Below, one piece after another: positions 55,940 to 64,000 of a DNA stretch of 64,000 nt; the first letter of the stretch is position 1, and every line of letters begins with the position of its first letter. The position numbers and the translations under genes were made by a program. This DNA comes from Serripes groenlandicus. Lineage: Eukaryota; Mollusca; Bivalvia; Cardiida; Cardiidae. The notes beneath the pieces were generated by a model. The model searched no databases. It was not told where the DNA came from and was given only the letters and a program-made list of their open reading frames with translations. The stretch covers positions 37,697,048-37,761,047 of the forward strand of contig JASEVX010000011.1 of the NCBI GenBank assembly GCA_031761405.1. Reading direction: 5' to 3'.

Positions 55940-56705
55940 ACCGAAGACTCTGAAAATGGTTGTTGGGATAGCATTGCATATCAAACCGAATAAGTTGATA
56001 ATGGTTGTTGGGATAGCGTTGAGTATCAAACCGAATACTTTGAGAATGGTTGTTGGGATAGCGTTGCGTATCAAACCGAATAGTACTTTGAAAATGGTTG
56101 TTGGGATAGCGTTTCGTATCACACCGAATACTTTGAGAATGGTTGTTGGGATAGCGTTGCATATCAAACCGAATACTTTGAGAATGATTGTTGGGATAGC
56201 GTTGCGTATCAAACCGAATACTTTGAAAATGGTTGTTGGGATAGCGTTGCGTATCAAACCGAATACTTTGAGAATAGTTGTTGGGATAGCGTTGCGTATC
56301 AAACCGAATAGTACTTTGAAAATGGTTGTTGGGATAGCGTTTCGTATCACACCGAATACTTTGAGAATGGTTGTTGGGATAGCGTTGCATATCAAACCGA
56401 ATACTGTGAGAATGATTGTTGGGATAGCGTTGCGTATCAAACAGAATACTTTGAAAATGGTTTTTGGGATAGCGTTGCGTATCAAACCGAATACTTTGAA
56501 AATGGTTGTTCGGATAGCGTTGCGTAACAAACCGAATGCTTTGAGAATGGTTGTTGGGATAGCGTTGCGTATCAAACCGAATATTTTGAGAATGTTTGTT
56601 GGGATAGCGTTGCATATCACACCGAATACTTTGAGAATGGTTGGTGCGATAGCGTTGCGTATCACACCGACGATTTTGAGAATGGTTGTTGGTATAGCGT
56701 TGCGG
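55940..56705 (+). repeat. 45-bp satellite, about 17 copies
   Basis: 'ggttgttgggatagcgttgc' plus 'gtatcaaaccgaatactttg' plus 'agaat'. Some units are 48 bp ('gaatagtactttg') and those recur at a regular distance, suggesting higher-order structure. Period 45 leaves frames of 259-304 codons open on both strands; these are artefacts. Confidence 0.92.
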
Positions 56706-57545
56706 CTGACTTATAAGTGTCGGGGTGAAATATAATCGGTAGGAATGGTCAAATACCCAGGATATAACTAAAGGCTGTTGACTCAAAATCATAGTAGATA
56801 GCCGTAGTTGAAACTGGCAAAACTATCGCAGCTTCAAGACCTGTCTAATACATATTGTCAACAAATAATGTTTATATCTGATAAAAGCGTTAAGCTATGT
56901 TATAAGGGTAGGAAAGAACCTAGATGTCATTTAGACAAACTATGGGATAATGATCATTCTTTGATCCTACAGATAGCAGACAGAGTCTATCGCGCATATC
57001 TTACAATGGTGCCAGATTGCACAATACCTATAAACACTTTTGTCTTTATCCTTTGCAAACTAAGGACGCAATTTGATGTAACTTAACAGACGACGTTTAC
57101 AAACAGTGTGGCCACACGTGAAATTGCCCATATTGATCTAGTTTTGCTTGTGTCACATTTTTTAAACTATATTTAATGATGACATCGGCGATTTTATTCA
57201 TAGTGATTTCTTTTCAAATGTTTACTCCTTGTTTTCAAGTCAGAATTTACACCTGTGACTGCGTATGGAAAGAGAAGGCTCTGATAATAATGCAGGGCTG
57301 TACATGGCTAATAATACACTCTTGTCTGTACTGTTTAAACAAGCATTCATCTTATATTAATAACGCTCGATTTCTGTTTCCTGCAGACTAAACTAGTATT
57401 CGCACAAGGAAGAACGCGTTCATCTCGGGGGTCGACGCTCAATCACTGCACCACTGCCCTACCGTTTGCTTGTTCATTTTGTCTAATCTGTAATTCAACT
57501 TCATCAAACAAAGTAAACGATATATGCACCAGGTCAAATTAAATT
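56706..57545. other. No gene confirmed; one 92-codon open frame
   Basis: The frame at 56808-57086 has no motif I recognise and no clear splice context. The remainder is AT-rich and unassigned. Confidence 0.4.
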
Positions 57546-57547
57546 AT

Positions 57548-57755
57548 AGAATGTCGAGTCGCGATGTCAATCCAGGTCGTGAGTTTGTGTGTTTATGTGT
57601 GACGCTAGTCAGTTACCTGGGACGAAAGTTGCGTGGAATAGGCCTACACATGTGCGAGAAGGCCAGGAAACACAAGTTTTGTTGAACTGACCGCCGTGAA
57701 TTAAATGAAATACCGCTGTGATCGGACGTAAAAGTCCAATAAATCCAAATGATGA
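57548..57755 (+). repeat. Decayed SINE
   Basis: 'gatgtcaatccaggtcgtga' through 'gaactgaccgccgtgaatta' and 'gatcggacgtaaaagtcca' follows the SINE plan with many changes. Confidence 0.45.
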
Positions 57756-57954
57756 AATGAGTCACGGCCAACAAAAACCGACCTAATTTACAAACAGATA
57801 AGATACAGATCAGCGTTGTCCTCCATACAGTTTAACAATAATTTTCTAGGTTCGCATTATGGAAATCACTCATGATAATAAAATATTTACTATACAATAT
57901 GTACATTGGTAGTAATTATTTGATGATTAATTACAATAACATCATTAATTTACA

Positions 57955-58190
57955 GTAGAATGAATGAATGAATGTATATTGTTTTATGGCGCATCGACAG
58001 CTAATGTCATTTAGCGCGCAATTAAATTTAATTATTCATGATCCCTTGGTAAACAAACCAGTACTAGGCTAGAAAATATGCCTTGCCAAAGGGCACTCCA
58101 CCATGACCGTAGTGCCGCGACTGGGAATCGAACCCGGGACACCCGGTTTCGAAATCCTCGAAACTAACCACTCGACCACAGCAATTTACA
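57955..58190 (-). repeat. Full-length SINE
   Basis: On the plus strand a (GAAT)n end, 'tattgttttatggcgcatcg', 'tgccaaagggcactccacca' and 'gggaatcgaacccgggacac', the inverse B box. Same family as the tail at 1815-1905. Confidence 0.68.
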
Positions 58191-58199
58191 GTAGAAGGA

Positions 58200-59490
58200 C
58201 ATGCTTTATATCATGACAACAGCTCACGAATCAATTATTCATCAGAGCCTGTTACTAGGCTAAGAATGATGTATTTCCCAGGGGTTCACAGGGGTTCCCT
58301 CCGTGACGCCCGATATACCCCAACCCTTCCAACAGACATCTCTGTCAAAGGGGTTTCCTAACGATACGGATAACGCCGACCATCTGACGTAACTGCAATG
58401 ATTTTGAAGCTATGGCGCAGAAGAAATTCAGGTCATACGAAAAAAAAACATAAATGGTTTTTTTCGTTCATAGGTAACAGGTGTGAGATTTTTTTTTTTT
58501 TTAATTTTTCAATAACCCATGAAGCTTTCTGAAATGAAACTGGCCAAATCCATGGGGGTCGCCATTTTGGATATGTATAAAATGAGACGAAAAACACGGA
58601 TTGAAAATTATTGTCGTCTTTTTAATCATTTTTCTTTAAAATCGATATTTAAGATCATTAAAGTGCTGTATTATGTGGGAATTAACATTTGTACGAAAAG
58701 TTAAAAATAAACGAAACTCTGTAAGAAATATGTTTTCCCGTTCGTCAAAAAAACGACAGGATTAGTCACCTTACGCCCGAACCTAAATTTTGACTGTATT
58801 GTAGCCAAAGAAGGACGTGACGTCATTTCCGTAACACTTCATCTTGGCGTAACGCCAATGGAGCGACGTCGTTTCCCGCAACAAATGTGGTATCAACATG
58901 AAATACCCCAAATTCATATACATGAGCTATTGACTCACTCATTCAAAGCATATTGATAAATTTACCAGTAGTAACTTATTTTTTTAAGCGGCGTAAACAT
59001 AATAAAGAAAAATTAAAAATTATTAGATTTCATGCACGACGAGTATTAATAAAAGTCAATTTATGACCTCGATTTGTTGTGTGTAATACTAGTGCAAGAC
59101 AGACAGGCTTGGTTAGATGAATGTTATAGCATGGATTCGATCTACGTGATATAACTGAAAAGTAAAGATTCGATGTATGCTCAATACGATGGAGTCGCTA
59201 TCAAAATCGAATGGGATCCATAAATTACTTCGAGATATCGACGTGTTAGATGGACGACCCAAGTACAGTGGTCTCATTATACCTCGAAAACGAAGGAGGC
59301 CGATAAAATACTTCGAGATATCGGCATGTTCGAGCGATTCCTCAATCTATTCTTATATATTAATATATGTGATTTCAGCTTCATAATTCACTTAGGAGGG
59401 AAGGATTGCTTTTCAAATTTAATTTACTACGACTTTAGTTTTCCGTAACAAAAATGCAGCAATGTATATTTCGTCCGGCAGATTATACTC
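58200..59490. other. No gene confirmed
   Basis: Several short frames; the one at 59177-59386 has a basic PRKRRRP stretch but nothing else. A partial SINE tail may lie at about 59075-59165. Confidence 0.4.
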
Positions 59491-59494
59491 TTCA

Positions 59495-59690
59495 AAGAAA
59501 CAATTTTTTAATTGATGTTTTACACCGTTATCAACATTATTTATCTTATATCACGGCGACAGTTCACTAATTCATGACCCTGGGTAAACAAACCTTGTAC
59601 AGGTGTGTTAATTCAGGAAACATGAAGACGTGATCTGTCGCCGTGATATTATTGAAATAATTTTGAAAACGGCGTAAAAAACAATTAAAA
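59495..59690. repeat. SINE tails in inverse pair
   Basis: An inverse tail ('gatgttttacaccgttatca', 'cttatatcacggcgacagtt') is followed by a forward tail ('cgtgatattattgaaataat', 'ttttgaaaacggcgtaaaa'). Together they form a long imperfect hairpin. Confidence 0.55.
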
Positions 59691-59978
59691 ACAAATAAGA
59701 TCAACTTAAACTAAAATAACGGAACATGTTTCATTCAAATTTAACCTTGAGTGTGTTTTCCACATATAATACATATGCAGCAGACAATTTTGAAGACATC
59801 AATGCCAAACTATAGACATCAAAGAGCGTCTTCATGTGGGAAAGCGTTTAAGTTTTCGATTTTATTTGTAGAAATCTTTTCTTTCGTGGGAAATATTGTT
59901 ATCGATATTTTGGCATATTCTAACAAGCATAAATGGTCACGCGACCGAGAAAGTAGAACCTCGTCTTCATAGGTTAGA

Positions 59979-60031
59979 TTTACATTACGCAAAGTCCATA
60001 ATGTCGGTTTTCTCGTGCTACGGCCCATATG
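59979..60031. repeat. Half copy of foldback element FB-A
   Basis: Only the right end is present: 'ttacgcaaagtccataatgt' then 'ggttttctcgtgctacggcc'. Confidence 0.6.
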
Positions 60032-60333
60032 ATATACTTGAATCGCTAACCACACGCAACTAGGAACTTTTGTTTATGTGTATATTCGGATATGGAACGT
60101 CTTTACTATCTTAATATGTTGTATTGTATTATACGCCGTACATTTTCACGTATACGAGGTACATATTTCCATTGACATGGTACAGTTTACATGATATGCA
60201 GTGCCTTTTCTGTTATACATGGTGGTTATTTAATAATATGCAATGCAAAGAAGTGTAGATACACTAGAATAATCTTTATGTGGTGTACAAACAAATCATA
60301 TGCATTACAAACAACATTATATGCAAGTAGTAA

Positions 60334-60668
60334 AGGAGGGTAGAATAGGGCATTTTGCGAATGCCCTATTCTACCCTCCTTTGGAGGGTATTTCGTCTCC
60401 AAAGGAGGGGGCATGTCCAAGGAGGGTAGAATAGGGCATCTGAATGCCCTATTCTACCCTCCTTTGAAGGGTATTTCATCTCCAAGGGAGGGTAGAATAG
60501 GGCATGTCCAAGGAGGGTAGAATAGGGCATCTGAATGCCCTATTCTACCCTCCTTTGAAGGGTATTTCATCTCCAAGGGAGGGTAGAATAGGGCATGTCC
60601 AAGGAGGGTAGAATAGGGCATCGCCCGGTCTACCTGACCAGTGCATGCCCTATTCTACCCTCCTATGA
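60334..60668. repeat. Array of near-perfect hairpins bordering the gene cluster
   Basis: 'ggagggtagaatagggcat' and its inverse 'atgccctattctaccctcc' alternate at least three times with loops of only a few bases (tttgcga, ctga), linked by 'gaagggtatttcatctcca'. The last copy has a longer loop. It lies between ordinary repeats on the left and the compact gene cluster on the right, and could be an element terminus or replication structure; that is inference. Confidence 0.8.
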
Positions 60669-60828
60669 GATGAAATACACTCCTTGATAGGATAGACCGT
60701 GGACTTAGTCGTTTTTAGGTCTTTTCTGTTGTTGGACTTAGTCGTTTTTCAATGACAAATTTGAAAAAGTTGAACTTTCTAAGTATGTGGTGTGGCCCTA
60801 AAAAGGACCGTTTTGTTTTGTTGGGGTG
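60669..60828 (-). terminator. 3' region with histone-type stem-loop (60794-60809)
   Basis: On the minus strand, about 20 bases after the stop of the 60829-61077 gene, GGTCCTTTTTAGGGCC forms a 6-bp stem (one G-U pair) with a UUUU loop, followed by ACACCACA and, 12-15 bases on, TTAGAAAGTT. This is the layout of replication-dependent histone mRNA ends: a 6-bp stem, 4-nt U-rich loop, ACCA-like flank and purine-rich downstream element. Further along, 'gacttagtcgttttt' is repeated twice. Confidence 0.65.
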
Positions 60829-61077
60829 TTAAAGTCGAATGGCATTGACATACCAATTACCCAGTGAAGTACCTATGAGAACTCCAAGGAGACAGAACTC
60901 ATAAGTAGCTTTTGCTATCATCACTCTGACTAAATATTCCCCATCTGGATAACGAATTGTATCAATTTCCCGAGGTAGTCTCCGATTAACGTATAATTCA
61001 GTAAATATATTATACAGTCTACGGCCAACGTCAATTAAATCAATGGAAACTTTTAACACGCCTCTGCATAATTCCAT
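60829..61077 (-). CDS. Small intronless gene, 82 residues, unknown function
   Basis: ATG at 61077 with TATAAATA at 61118-61125, 41 bases upstream; stop at 60829, then a histone-type stem-loop. The protein is mildly basic, with an amphipathic N-terminus (LKVSIDLIDVGRRLYNIF) and a hydrophobic C-terminal segment (FCLLGVLIGTSLGNWYV). No family recognised. The tight promoter-ORF-stem-loop unit is what makes it credible as a gene. AGGTCA-type hexamers and a CCAAT box occur just upstream (61130-61170). Confidence 0.6.
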   Translation of the reverse strand: MELCRGVLKVSIDLIDVGRRLYNIFTELYVNRRLPREIDTIRYPDGEYLVRVMIAKATYEFCLLGVLIGTSLGNWYVNAIRL

Positions 61078-61359
61078 TTTGATATCGAAAAGTGTATGGA
61101 ATGAAATGACGTTCTGCTATTTATACCGATAGGTCGGATTGACCTACTTTTGACTCAGAATTAAGCTTGACCAATGAAATAACTGAACGTTATTCTATGA
61201 AAAGTTTAGGGGTACAACCTAGTGTAAATACATGTTTTCAATTTTTTTCTGGTAAGGGATTTAAAAAAACAAAAATGTATTTTTGAACTTTTATTTTATC
61301 TTAAGATAAAATATACACAATGACAATTTGAAAAGTTGAAACTTTTCGAGATATTTGGT

Positions 61360-61375
61360 AGCCCTTAAAAGGGCT
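61360..61375 (-). terminator. Histone-type stem-loop, downstream of the 248-residue gene
   Basis: Minus strand AGCCCTTTTAAGGGCT: 6-bp stem, loop UUUA, then ACCA and TCTCGAAAAGTT. It lies about 33 bases after the stop codon at 61408. Beyond it an inverted pair GAAAAGTTTCAACTTTTC and the segment 'ttttatcttaagataaaa' follow. Confidence 0.72.
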
Positions 61376-61407
61376 GTTGGGGGTGTTGTGATCTTATAGA
61401 CAATCTA

Positions 61408-62154
61408 CTATTTCCTCTTCTGGATCTTACAATTGTCAATGTGCTTGGAATGTGCACCTCTTCCACTCACTGTTGGAATTCTGTATGACTCCTCACATGT
61501 CTTTTTACGTGGTTGTTTTGGGGTTTTCTCTTTCTGAATCTTGATCTTTTCAATGTGATCGGAATGTTCGCCTTTCCCAGTAACTGTTTGAATTCTGTAT
61601 GACTCCTCACATACCTTTTTACGTGGTTGTTTTGGAGTTTCATCTGTTGATTTCCTTTTACAAGATGATGGTGAAACGCTTCTCTGTTTCATAATAGTGG
61701 TGATCTGTTCTATCAAATCTTTCAACGAATTACTGTTAACGTCAAACTGAATTGGTACCTTTACCGGTGTAGAGATACAGCCTGTTCGTTGATCCGCTAT
61801 TCTCTCCACATTATGGATCATCTTGTTAACGTTCTTGTTCAAAGATTTTAATTCCTCCAGTATTTTGTTGAATGTCTTCAACTCTGTAACAACCGTGTTC
61901 AATGTAGATTTCTGACTGCTGTTAATCTTCCGCATTTCCTCAAAGATGTTCTTTAAATCATCGGTTGGCTGATGTACTGTAGATTTCTGCATTTCCTCAA
62001 AGATGTTCTTTAAATCATCGCATGGCTGTTGTACAACGGGTTGATATTCAACGGGTTGATAATTCTCTTCTTTCATGCTCATTGTCATAGCCTGTGACAA
62101 CAAATCGTTTCTACCAGTGTCTGGTTGTAGAAAATCGTTCAAGTTGAATTCCAT
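61408..62154 (-). CDS. 248-residue coiled-coil/basic protein, unknown function
   Basis: ATG at 62154. The N-terminal third holds two near-identical copies of DDLKNIFEEM (about residues 45-72). A heptad-rich middle (about 80-125, LKTFNKILEELKSLNKNV) predicts a coiled coil. The C-terminus holds two copies of TPKQPRKK-CEESYRI-TV followed by GxHSxHI, basic and likely nuclear. No enzyme motif. The paired repeats suggest internal duplication. It may be a DNA-associated or scaffold protein, but that is inference. No clear TATA box; the 3' end has a histone-type stem-loop. Confidence 0.65.
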   Translation of the reverse strand: MEFNLNDFLQPDTGRNDLLSQAMTMSMKEENYQPVEYQPVVQQPCDDLKNIFEEMQKSTVHQPTDDLKNIFEEMRKINSSQKSTLNTVVTELKTFNKILEELKSLNKNVNKMIHNVERIADQRTGCISTPVKVPIQFDVNSNSLKDLIEQITTIMKQRSVSPSSCKRKSTDETPKQPRKKVCEESYRIQTVTGKGEHSDHIEKIKIQKEKTPKQPRKKTCEESYRIPTVSGRGAHSKHIDNCKIQKRK

Positions 62155-62281
62155 TTTCTCTCACAGAATACACGTCTTTACTCTTTGAAAGTCAAATGTA
62201 AAATGTGGCCTTTCTCAGTAAACGCTAAGCGAAGTGTGATACATGACGTCACTTTTGTTTTACGATAACGTCATTATTTGT

Positions 62282-62494
62282 CTATGATGTCATCATTTTT
62301 GGATCCATGTGCAGAATTCTACGAATTATGATTTCAAAACAAGAAATACATATATAGTCCTCTGAATTACACAACTCCTGTGAAAATATATCCTCGAGAG
62401 AAAACATATAACAATATTTTATTGTTTTACATCTAAAACAGTACCCCAGATAAACGGCCTTCTGTTTATACATCATTACTTTTTGTCTGAACAT
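62282..62494 (-). CDS. CxxC small protein, paralogue 1 (70 residues)
   Basis: A CFRCK pair near residue 20 and a CISCF pair near residue 51 could bind one zinc ion. Between them lie KYCYMFSLEDIF and SEDYIC. It ends RILHMDPKMMTS and stops. It is a tandem duplicate of the next gene, sharing its upstream sequence ('gagttcgagactttaaatga' on the plus strand). No stem-loop is visible after its stop. Function unknown; the family has broken relatives in both palindrome arms. Confidence 0.6.
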   Translation of the reverse strand: MFRQKVMMYKQKAVYLGYCFRCKTIKYCYMFSLEDIFSQELCNSEDYICISCFEIIIRRILHMDPKMMTS

Positions 62495-62569
62495 TGTTAT
62501 TGCTTGTTGTATCTGTCTTTCCCCCTATGAGTTCGAGACTTTAAATGACAATTTGAAAAGTTGAACTTT

Positions 62570-62827
62570 CTAGTTCTCTGGTTCTTTAGGGCATTTTGTT
62601 TTTTTCTTCTTTGTCAATGATGTCATCATTTTTGGATCCATGTGCAGAATTCTACGCTTTATGATTTCAAAACAAGAAATACATATATAGCCGTCCGAAA
62701 TCCATAACTCCCATGAAAACATATCCTCGAGAAAAAACATATAACAATATTTGAATTTTTTACATCTAAAACAGTTTTCTACATAAACAGCCTTCTGTTT
62801 AGACATCATTACTTCTTCTCCGAACAT
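62570..62827 (-). CDS. CxxC small protein, paralogue 2 (85 residues)
   Basis: Same plan as its neighbour: CFRCK, KYCYMFFLEDMF, ISDGYICISCFEIIKRRI and KMMTS. Here the stop after KMMTS is lost, and the frame runs on for 15 residues (LTKKKKTKC…) through the remains of a stem-loop (about 62585-62598, where TGCCCT has lost its partner) to stop at 62570. It looks like a mutated 3' end. Confidence 0.6.
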   Translation of the reverse strand: MFGEEVMMSKQKAVYVENCFRCKKFKYCYMFFLEDMFSWELWISDGYICISCFEIIKRRILHMDPKMMTSLTKKKKTKCPKEPEN

Positions 62828-62953
62828 TGTTATTGAGTGTTGTATCTGTCTTTTCCCCTATGAGTTCGAGACTTTAAATGATAGGACTGATTTGTTTTTC
62901 TGTTTATGTATACTGACAAATTGAAGGAAAGTTGAACTTTCTAGTTCTCTTGT

Positions 62954-62969
62954 TGCCCTGAAAAGGGCA
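62954..62969 (-). terminator. Histone-type stem-loop with UUUC loop
   Basis: Minus strand TGCCCTTTTCAGGGCA: the core GCCCUUUUCAGGGC fits the metazoan histone mRNA consensus, including the UUUC loop. Then ACAAGAGAACTAGAAAGTT, with a purine-rich AGAAAG about 13 bases on. It sits about 25 bases after the stop codon at 62995. Confidence 0.75.
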
Positions 62970-62994
62970 TTTTGTTTTGGGGGTTGTTGTAGAA

Positions 62995-63291
62995 CTAATG
63001 TTCACAGCCCCCAACTTTTCGACAGGCAGGACACATTGACTGTGTCCGCCTGACGATCCGCTTCACGGCCGTATCCGAATACCCCGAGGTTGGGTTGAAT
63101 GGCGGCTCATCGTCATGAACGAAGTACACCTCTCCGGGGAATTACATGGCGTATACGGCGCCTCCTCGTCGACGGTCCAACACTGACTTCTTCTCCGTAT
63201 ACTTCAGTTGGATGTTCAGGAGCTCCATCTGATCGCTAATAGCTTTCAGCTGAGCTGCCATCAGAGCTACCTGATCTCGGATTTGATCCAT
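62995..63291 (-). pseudogene. 98-codon gene with one internal stop
   Basis: ATG at 63291, 33 bases after a TATAAAA (63324-63330). The first 49 codons form a helix-rich stretch (MDQIRDQVALMAAQLKAISD) and a basic RRRGG. Codon 50 is TAA (63142-63144). The frame stays open for 48 more codons, ending with a Cys pair (MCPACRKVGGCEH) and TAG at 62995, just before the stem-loop. It is more GC-rich than its neighbours. Either a recent nonsense mutation, a base error, or programmed readthrough. Function unknown. Confidence 0.6.
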
Positions 63292-63529
63292 GATTTAGTG
63301 AAAATGAAATAACTTTAGCGTGGTTTTATACTATTGAGCGCGGACGTGATCTAAACTACCTTTGTGTTAAATCTTTAAAGATTTAAAAAAGTAGGTCAGT
63401 GGGTCAGTAGGTCACTTTAAACATAAAGTTTTTTCAACTTTGACGATTTATTAACTTAGGTCAGTAGGTTAGTAGGTCATGAAATTATCATTTATATACC
63501 ACTCTTTCGATTTAAAATTCTAAAAAACT
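63292..63529. promoter_or_regulatory. Bidirectional promoter region with AGGTCA direct repeats
   Basis: Between divergent genes at 63291 and 63530. Two clusters of three hexamers, each spaced by GT: AGGTCA/GGGTCA/AGGTCA at 63393-63414 and AGGTCA/AGGTTA/AGGTCA at 63458-63479. This is a DR2-type nuclear-receptor half-site layout. A 20-bp perfect palindrome (TTAAATCTTT and its inverse) lies at 63367-63386. TATA-like boxes face both ways (63324-63330 and about 63489). Confidence 0.6.
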
Positions 63530-63802
63530 ATGAACCGATTAGTGAAATTCTTCCGTCGGCTGTTTGGCTGTGAAAAGAAATCAGATAAGAAAATGAAGGA
63601 GCTAAAGAAAGATATTGAGCAGATTATGGTTGCATTCTATTTAAGACGAGGGTATGATTACCATACTAGGCAACCTGCAGTGAAGATGGGTAATCTCTAC
63701 CCTGAGTTGTCGGAGTTCATACCTTTAACAATGAACTGTGCTTGGCAAGGTAAACTTGTCAAGCAATATCCTTGCTTAAAGTCATCGTTTGAAAATTATT
63801 AA
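63530..63802 (+). CDS. 90-residue basic intronless gene, unknown function
   Basis: ATG at 63530 about 35 bases after a TTATATA box. The N-terminus is basic and amphipathic (MNRLVKFFRRLFGCEKKSDK), then a Lys-rich helix (KKMKELKKDIEQIMVAFYL) and a neutral C-terminal half. The stop codon lies in the loop of a 10-bp hairpin (GTCATCGTTT…AAACGATGAC, 63781-63810). No family recognised. It is divergent to the gene at 63291 and ends with a histone-type stem-loop. Confidence 0.6.
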   Translation: MNRLVKFFRRLFGCEKKSDKKMKELKKDIEQIMVAFYLRRGYDYHTRQPAVKMGNLYPELSEFIPLTMNCAWQGKLVKQYPCLKSSFENY

Positions 63803-63824
63803 ACGATGACTTAAGCAGAAAAAA

Positions 63825-63840
63825 AGTCCTTTTTAGGACT
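63825..63840 (+). terminator. Histone-type stem-loop, plus strand
   Basis: AGTCCTTTTTAGGACT: 6-bp perfect stem with UUUU loop, then ACCA and TCGAAAAGTT 10 bases on. It lies 22 bases after the stop codon of the plus-strand gene. It shares the 'accaaatatctcgaaaagtt' flank with the minus-strand copy at 61360. Confidence 0.72.
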
Positions 63841-63884
63841 ACCAAATATCTCGAAAAGTTTTTAACTTTTCAAATTATCATTTT

Positions 63885-64000
63885 TTACTATTTGGATTAT
63901 GAAAAAAACATAATGTATTTTTGAACTTTTATTTCATCTTAAAATAAAATATATACAATGAAAGTGAATGTCTATACACAATGAGAGAAACAAAAAACAG
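63885..64000. other. Start of a further unit, cut by window edge
   Basis: 'atgtatttttgaacttttat' then 'tcatcttaaaataaaatata' repeats 61275-61318, which lies beyond the stem-loop of the 248-residue gene. Its orientation suggests another convergent gene of the cluster beyond base 64000. Confidence 0.4.

Noticed and set aside
55832..56792. 277-, 304- and 259-codon frames in three readings
   Set aside because: 45-bp satellite by-products with no independent motif.

Overview
This is animal nuclear DNA: AT-rich, intron-containing, and packed with short interspersed elements (SINEs), foldback elements and satellites. Several repeats look bivalve. The SINEs have a tRNA head, and their 3' tail reads roughly 'ttgaaaacggcgttaaac'. 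A 250-270 bp foldback repeat beginning 'gagccgtcccacgagaaaac' occurs seven times; from memory it resembles repeats in Dreissena-type mussels. The species is not proven from this window.

Left part (1-14.7 kb). One host gene can be assembled across five exons on the + strand (1418-11528). It encodes a predicted 154-residue membrane protein like CYYR1: signal peptide, short Cys/Tyr-rich ectodomain, one membrane helix, and a Pro-rich tail ending in a PPPY motif. Its reading frame needs a 7-nt microexon at 5881-5887. The introns hold SINEs, foldback elements, a (TCTG)n tract, a 62-bp tandem repeat, and a ~70-bp tandem array interrupted by a 581-bp foldback element.

Middle (14.8-33.1 kb). An ~18.3 kb palindrome has two ~8.6-8.8 kb arms around a 925-bp loop. 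Each arm carries a three-exon fragment of a SprT-like (HExxH) metalloprotease gene, a decayed duplicate of two of those exons, SINE-derived arrays and an AC/GT-rich satellite. The arms differ: each has lost a different splice acceptor, and they differ by about one satellite unit.

Right-middle (33.1-60.3 kb). A LEM-like exon lies at 35.6 kb and a 27-bp satellite at 36.9-37.9 kb. A structurally complete 5.6 kb tyrosine-recombinase retrotransposon (Ngaro/PAT-like; split direct repeats, Gag, RT/RNase H, recombinase) spans 38415-44036. It abuts a 5'-truncated LINE that is split by a nested non-autonomous DNA element, which itself contains a smaller element. Further SINEs, a 46-bp array, a 45-bp array and a 1.3 kb inverted-terminal-repeat element follow.

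Right end (60.3-64 kb). A compact cluster of six or more small intronless genes starts after an array of perfect hairpins. Several have a TATA box 33-41 nt before the ATG. Four end in a 16-nt stem-loop of the replication-dependent histone mRNA type (6-bp stem, 4-nt UUUN loop), followed by a purine-rich motif, and a fifth gene keeps a decayed version. None encodes a recognisable histone. One member has a degraded relative in both arms of the palindrome. This is the best candidate in the window for an undescribed system, either a DNA-virus or large-transposon remnant or a lineage-specific gene family.
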